Assembly: GCA_900553305.1 (NCBI GenBank)
Contig: USDI01000083.1
Span: 1-8,646, forward strand
DNA: 8,646 bases
Source: an uncultured Lachnospiraceae bacterium
Lineage (GTDB): Bacteria > Bacillota > Clostridia > Lachnospirales > Lachnospiraceae
Reading direction: 5' to 3'
Made by a program: the position numbers and the translations under genes. This document shows positions 5,503 to 8,646 of the stretch, piece after piece. Within the stretch, counting starts at the first letter, position 1, and every line of letters begins with the position of its first letter. Below the pieces are notes generated by a model, which was given only the letters and a program-made list of their open reading frames with translations, was not told the DNA's origin and made no database searches.

Positions 5503-6051
5503 ATGCTTTATATTATGCGGCACGGCAGGACCGATTGGAACGATGCCTGTAAATTACAGGGACGAACAGATATTCCACTAAACGAAGCAGGACGATGTAT
5601 GGCAGGGGAAGCGGCGGAACGTTATCGGGAGATTCCGTTTGACGTCTGTTTCTGTTCCCCGCTGATCCGGGCGCGTGAGACGGCAGAGATTGTATTAAAA
5701 GGAAGAGATCTTCCCATTCTTTTGGATGACCGTCTTAAGGAAATGAGCTTCGGAATATGTGAGGGAAGTGAAAATGTTTTTGAAAATCCGGACAGTCCGG
5801 TGTATACTCTGTTTAAAGATCCACCGCACTATGTGGCGCCCGAAGGAGCAGAGAGCTTTGCAGAGTTGTTTGCAAGGACGGGTTCCTTTTTAAAGGAAGT
5901 CGTGGAACCGGCATTGCAGGAGGGAAAGGATATCCTGATTGTCGGGCATGGTGCGATGAATTCCAGTATTGTCTGCCAGATCCGGAATCTCCCACTCGAA
6001 GAGTTCTGGAGTGCAGGGATTGAGAGCTGTAAATTGATGAGACTGATATAA
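5503..6051 (+). CDS. Histidine phosphatase superfamily protein
   Basis: The start is placed at ATG 5503 because GCAGGAGGAG (5488-5497) is an excellent RBS just before it and the product then begins directly with the catalytic strand. An ATG at 5467 would add 12 residues that do not resemble the family. The 182-residue product has MRHGRTDWN with phospho-accepting His7, LNEAGR, CSPLIRARETAEIV (the conserved Arg near 58), EMSFGICEG with Glu80 as the likely acid, and VGHGAMN with His149. This is the phosphoglycerate-mutase-like branch 1, which includes gpmB/cobC-type phosphatases. The exact substrate cannot be told from sequence, and the small size argues for a phosphatase rather than a glycolytic mutase despite the enolase next door. 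It is the first gene of a same-strand group with the HD protein and the histidine kinase. Confidence 0.9.
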   Translation: MLYIMRHGRTDWNDACKLQGRTDIPLNEAGRCMAGEAAERYREIPFDVCFCSPLIRARETAEIVLKGRDLPILLDDRLKEMSFGICEGSENVFENPDSPVYTLFKDPPHYVAPEGAESFAELFARTGSFLKEVVEPALQEGKDILIVGHGAMNSSIVCQIRNLPLEEFWSAGIESCKLMRLI

Positions 6052-6143
6052 GGGGCTGGAAGAGATGCAAACTATGCAGAATAAGGAAAGATTGTTACTG
6101 GAACGAGGAAGAAGTTAACAGTATTCGAAGAGGAGAACAGAAC

Positions 6144-6752
6144 ATGAATGCAGGAATTACGAGAGAAGAAGCACTTGCTTTATTAAAGAAGTATAATAAG
6201 GATCCGTTTCATATCCAGCATGCCTTTACGGTGGAAGCGGTTATGAAATGGTACGCACACGAATTGGGATATGGAGAGGAAGCAGAATTCTGGGGAATCG
6301 TAGGACTTCTGCATGACATTGATTTTGAATTATATCCGGCAGAGCACTGCCTTAAAGCACCCGAAATGTTAAGGGAGGGCGGTGCATCGGAGGAAGTGAT
6401 TCACGGCGTGGTATCCCATGGCTACGGCATTACCGTAGAGTGCGGCACGACCCTCAAAGTGGCACCGGAGCATGAAATGGAGAAGGTACTGTTTGCAGCA
6501 GATGAGCTGACAGGCCTGATCTGGGCGGCTGCCCTGATGCGTCCTTCCAGGAGCACGAAGGATATGGAGTTAAAATCCTTAAAGAAAAAGTATAAGAGTA
6601 AAGCTTTTGCGGCAGGCTGTTCCCGTGAGGTAATCGAACGCGGTGCAGATCAGCTTGGATGGGAATTGGATGAACTTTTGACAAAAACGTTACAGGCAAT
6701 GGCTGCAACCGAGGATGAAATTCAGGGTGAGATGGAGCAGAATGCCGAATAA
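6144..6752 (+). CDS. HD-domain hydrolase-like protein
   Basis: The 202-residue product starts at ATG 6144 after GAGGAG (6130-6135). It carries metal-binding landmarks of an HD phosphohydrolase: His26 (IQHAFTVE), His57-Asp58 in GLLHDIDFE, a further His at 92 (VVSHGYG), and Asp120 in AADELTGLIWAAALMRPS. This AADELTG segment is typical of a compact stand-alone HD family. The C-terminal third is helical and charged, ending in an acidic tail. Such proteins hydrolyse phosphoester substrates such as nucleotides; the substrate here is unknown. The gap of 92 bases after the phosphatase contains only a 17-codon frame with no family signal. The kinase starts 23 bases after its stop, so co-transcription is likely. 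Confidence 0.87.
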   Translation: MNAGITREEALALLKKYNKDPFHIQHAFTVEAVMKWYAHELGYGEEAEFWGIVGLLHDIDFELYPAEHCLKAPEMLREGGASEEVIHGVVSHGYGITVECGTTLKVAPEHEMEKVLFAADELTGLIWAAALMRPSRSTKDMELKSLKKKYKSKAFAAGCSREVIERGADQLGWELDELLTKTLQAMAATEDEIQGEMEQNAE

Positions 6753-6775
6753 AATAACTGCCTTGGGAGAAGAAT

Positions 6776-8646
6776 ATGCTGCTTTTTTTGGAAACTGTTA
6801 ATGTAATAGCCATTCTGCTAATGCTTTTTATGTTGTCTGTCATTTTACGGCAGCAGCCTTCAAAAGCGCAGATGGCTTTTGTTTTGTACGATGTATTTAC
6901 CATGATTTTTGTTATCGGGCTGCAGCTTGAGCTTGTCTGGTCTGACACGATTGGAGAGGCTCTTCCGGGGTTGTGTGTCCAGTATGTCGGACAGGCAGGT
7001 TTTCTGATGGCGCTGCTCTGGTTTGTATCTGAATTTGCAAGATTTCATATTCCGAAGTGGGTTTATATGCTGCAGGCATTATGTAATGCGTTGGTATTGA
7101 CTGGCGTTTTTACTGCTGAGAAGCATCCGTATTTTTACTCTTCCATGGAGATTCTGACGGATGGGATGTACCACCGGATTGAGGTTACCGGAGGAATTTT
7201 ATGGCGTCTGCATTATGCTCACATGACCGTGGTGCTTCTTGCTATTTTATTGCTTTGCGCCCTGCGGTACCGTAAGAGTACACACATACAGAAGAGACGG
7301 ATTACCTATATTGCGGCAGGAATCGGAGTCTTCATTTTGGAATTGATTCTGAAAGGAATCGGAGTATTTGGAAGTTATAATCCGGTTGTACTTGCCATGA
7401 CGATCACGATGTTCTGCATGATGATGGCGATGGTCAGATACCGGTATTTCGGTTCTTTACATGCAGCTGTAGATAATGCTTTTAATCATGGAAGTGAAGG
7501 ACTTCTGATTCTGGATCATGAGGGTGCAATTATTTTTGTGAATCATCGTATGGATGAGCTTTTTCCAGATATCAGGCAGGGGGATATCATTGACAGTTAT
7601 CCGGAGCTGCTTACACTTCTTCAGGATGAGGAGCATCTACTGCACCGGGAAGATACCGTCTATGAGCTTCGTACAGAAGAAATTATTGAAAACGGAGAGA
7701 ACAATGGCAGGATGCTCTGGCTGATTGATCAGACGGAAAGTCTGCAGACGATGCGAAAGCTAAAGGAAGCAGATGAAGCCAAAACGCAGTTCCTGATGAG
7801 GGTCAGCCATGAGCTGCGTACTCCTATGAATACGATGCTTGGCATGAATGAGATGATTTTGCGGGAAAGCAGCGAAAACAGCATCCGGAGTTATGCCGTC
7901 GAGGTTGCGGGAGCCGGTGAACATATGATGGCTCTGATCAACGAAGTGCTGGATGCAGCCAGACTGGAAGACGGAAGACTTACGATTGCGCGTGAACCTT
8001 ATCGGATCGGAGAAGTCTTGGACAGAGCGGAAGAATTAATGCGCCCACAGGCTCAGGAAAAAGGATTACAATTTTATTCCTGTAAAGAGTTTCCCCCTAT
8101 GTATGGGCAGAAGTATCTGATGGGGGATGCGGTTCATTTAAGACAGGCGGTTGTCAATCTTCTTTCGAATGCCATGAAATATACGGATAAGGGTTTTGTA
8201 CAACTTAGTGCCGGTGTGAAAAACGAGAATGGACAAACGAGATTATGGATTGCCGTAAAGGACAGCGGAATCGGAATCCGAAGGGAAGACCTGAGTCAGA
8301 TTTTCGAAAATTTTGAACGTGGAAGGAATACTGGTGGAAAAGAAGGCATGGGACTTGGACTTGCTATTGTAAAGCGGCTGGTGGAAACGATGGAAGGGAC
8401 ACTTACCGTAGAAAGTATTCTTGGAAAAGGGAGCACCTTTACTATTGAAATTCCATGGGTGGAGGCTTCGCGGAAAGAACAGGCTCTATGGAAATTGGAT
8501 GGAGAGACTTTGGAATCTGTAGAAACCACCCAGACATTACAGAATGTGACTATGCAGAATGTGCCGCAGGATATACCGGATCTGAGTAAGAAAACGATTC
8601 TCGCCGTTGATGATAATGCATACAATCTTAAGGTCTGGGTGGTTTC
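6776..8646 (+). CDS. Hybrid sensor histidine kinase with 7TM N-terminus, partial (runs off right edge)
   Basis: The frame is open from ATG 6776 (GGAG at 6766-6769) to the window end, 623 codons with no stop. About residues 5-225 form seven hydrophobic segments, fitting the histidine-kinase 7TM N-terminal region. A PAS-like segment follows (NHGSEGLLILDHEGAIIFVN, residues about 237-256). Then comes a HisKA domain with phospho-accepting His345 in VSHELRTPMN, and a HATPase domain with the N box NLLSNAMKYT (Asn465), the G1 box VKDSGIGI (Asp496), and the G2 box GMGLGLAIVKRLVE. After a linker the next domain begins with ILAVDDNAYNLK (Asp612, Asp613), the acidic pocket of a response-regulator receiver, so it is a hybrid kinase. 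It probably autophosphorylates on a membrane or ligand signal and relays phosphate to the internal receiver. The signal and output are not visible. It follows the HD protein by 23 bases. Confidence 0.92.
   Translation, partial: MLLFLETVNVIAILLMLFMLSVILRQQPSKAQMAFVLYDVFTMIFVIGLQLELVWSDTIGEALPGLCVQYVGQAGFLMALLWFVSEFARFHIPKWVYMLQALCNALVLTGVFTAEKHPYFYSSMEILTDGMYHRIEVTGGILWRLHYAHMTVVLLAILLLCALRYRKSTHIQKRRITYIAAGIGVFILELILKGIGVFGSYNPVVLAMTITMFCMMMAMVRYRYFGSLHAAVDNAFNHGSEGLLILDHEGAIIFVNHRMDELFPDIRQGDIIDSYPELLTLLQDEEHLLHREDTVYELRTEEIIENGENNGRMLWLIDQTESLQTMRKLKEADEAKTQFLMRVSHELRTPMNTMLGMNEMILRESSENSIRSYAVEVAGAGEHMMALINEVLDAARLEDGRLTIAREPYRIGEVLDRAEELMRPQAQEKGLQFYSCKEFPPMYGQKYLMGDAVHLRQAVVNLLSNAMKYTDKGFVQLSAGVKNENGQTRLWIAVKDSGIGIRREDLSQIFENFERGRNTGGKEGMGLGLAIVKRLVETMEGTLTVESILGKGSTFTIEIPWVEASRKEQALWKLDGETLESVETTQTLQNVTMQNVPQDIPDLSKKTILAVDDNAYNLKVWVV

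Noticed and set aside
6065..6118. 17-codon frame between the phosphatase and HD genes
   Set aside because: It has only a weak upstream GGAAGAG and no recognisable peptide features; length and content fit chance.

Overview
The window looks like chromosomal DNA of a gut-type Firmicute, most likely a Lachnospiraceae/Clostridia member. Grounds are the moderate GC, strong AAGGAG-type ribosome binding sites, the protein flavour (7TM histidine kinase, lipoprotein flavodoxin, Ig-like single-pass protein), and a Gram-positive style lipobox. The assignment is an inference from family resemblance. Both ends cut through genes: an SPFH protein on the left (minus strand) and a hybrid histidine kinase on the right.

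Layout. 1-731 (minus): N-terminal part of an SPFH/band-7 membrane protein, with a promoter overlapped by two copies of the palindrome TGATATCA spaced one helical turn apart. 897-1156: remnant of a LysR-type regulator that kept its first ~28 and last ~50 residues and lost the middle. 1276-3739: a redox cluster of a lipoprotein flavodoxin, an internally deleted iron-sulfur-flavoprotein-like NAD(P)H oxidoreductase, an intact flavin reductase-family protein, and a small membrane-anchored protein joining an IIGGADGPTSIF motif to an Ig-like domain. 3740-3939: a structured leader with a 15-nt Fur-like palindrome and a perfect 13-bp hairpin, then enolase (3940-5235). 5254-5392: a strongly folded, gene-free element with 11-bp perfect terminal inverted repeats and two internal hairpins. 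It is followed by an intrinsic terminator (5414-5449). 5503-8646: a probable operon of a histidine phosphatase, an HD-domain protein and a hybrid sensor kinase.

How the parts relate. The LysR remnant, flavodoxin, oxidoreductase remnant and flavin reductase look like a former LysR-controlled flavin/thiol redox locus that is decaying. The regulator and one enzyme are broken, while the secreted flavodoxin and flavin reductase remain open. Enolase is the single clear housekeeping gene. The right-hand operon is a signalling-type group whose target is not visible here.

The best candidates for unusual biology are the folded repeat after enolase, the GGADGPTSIF/Ig-like protein, the two neighbouring internal deletions, and the two operator-like palindromes. 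I see no CRISPR array, tRNA, rRNA, transposase or obvious defence system.
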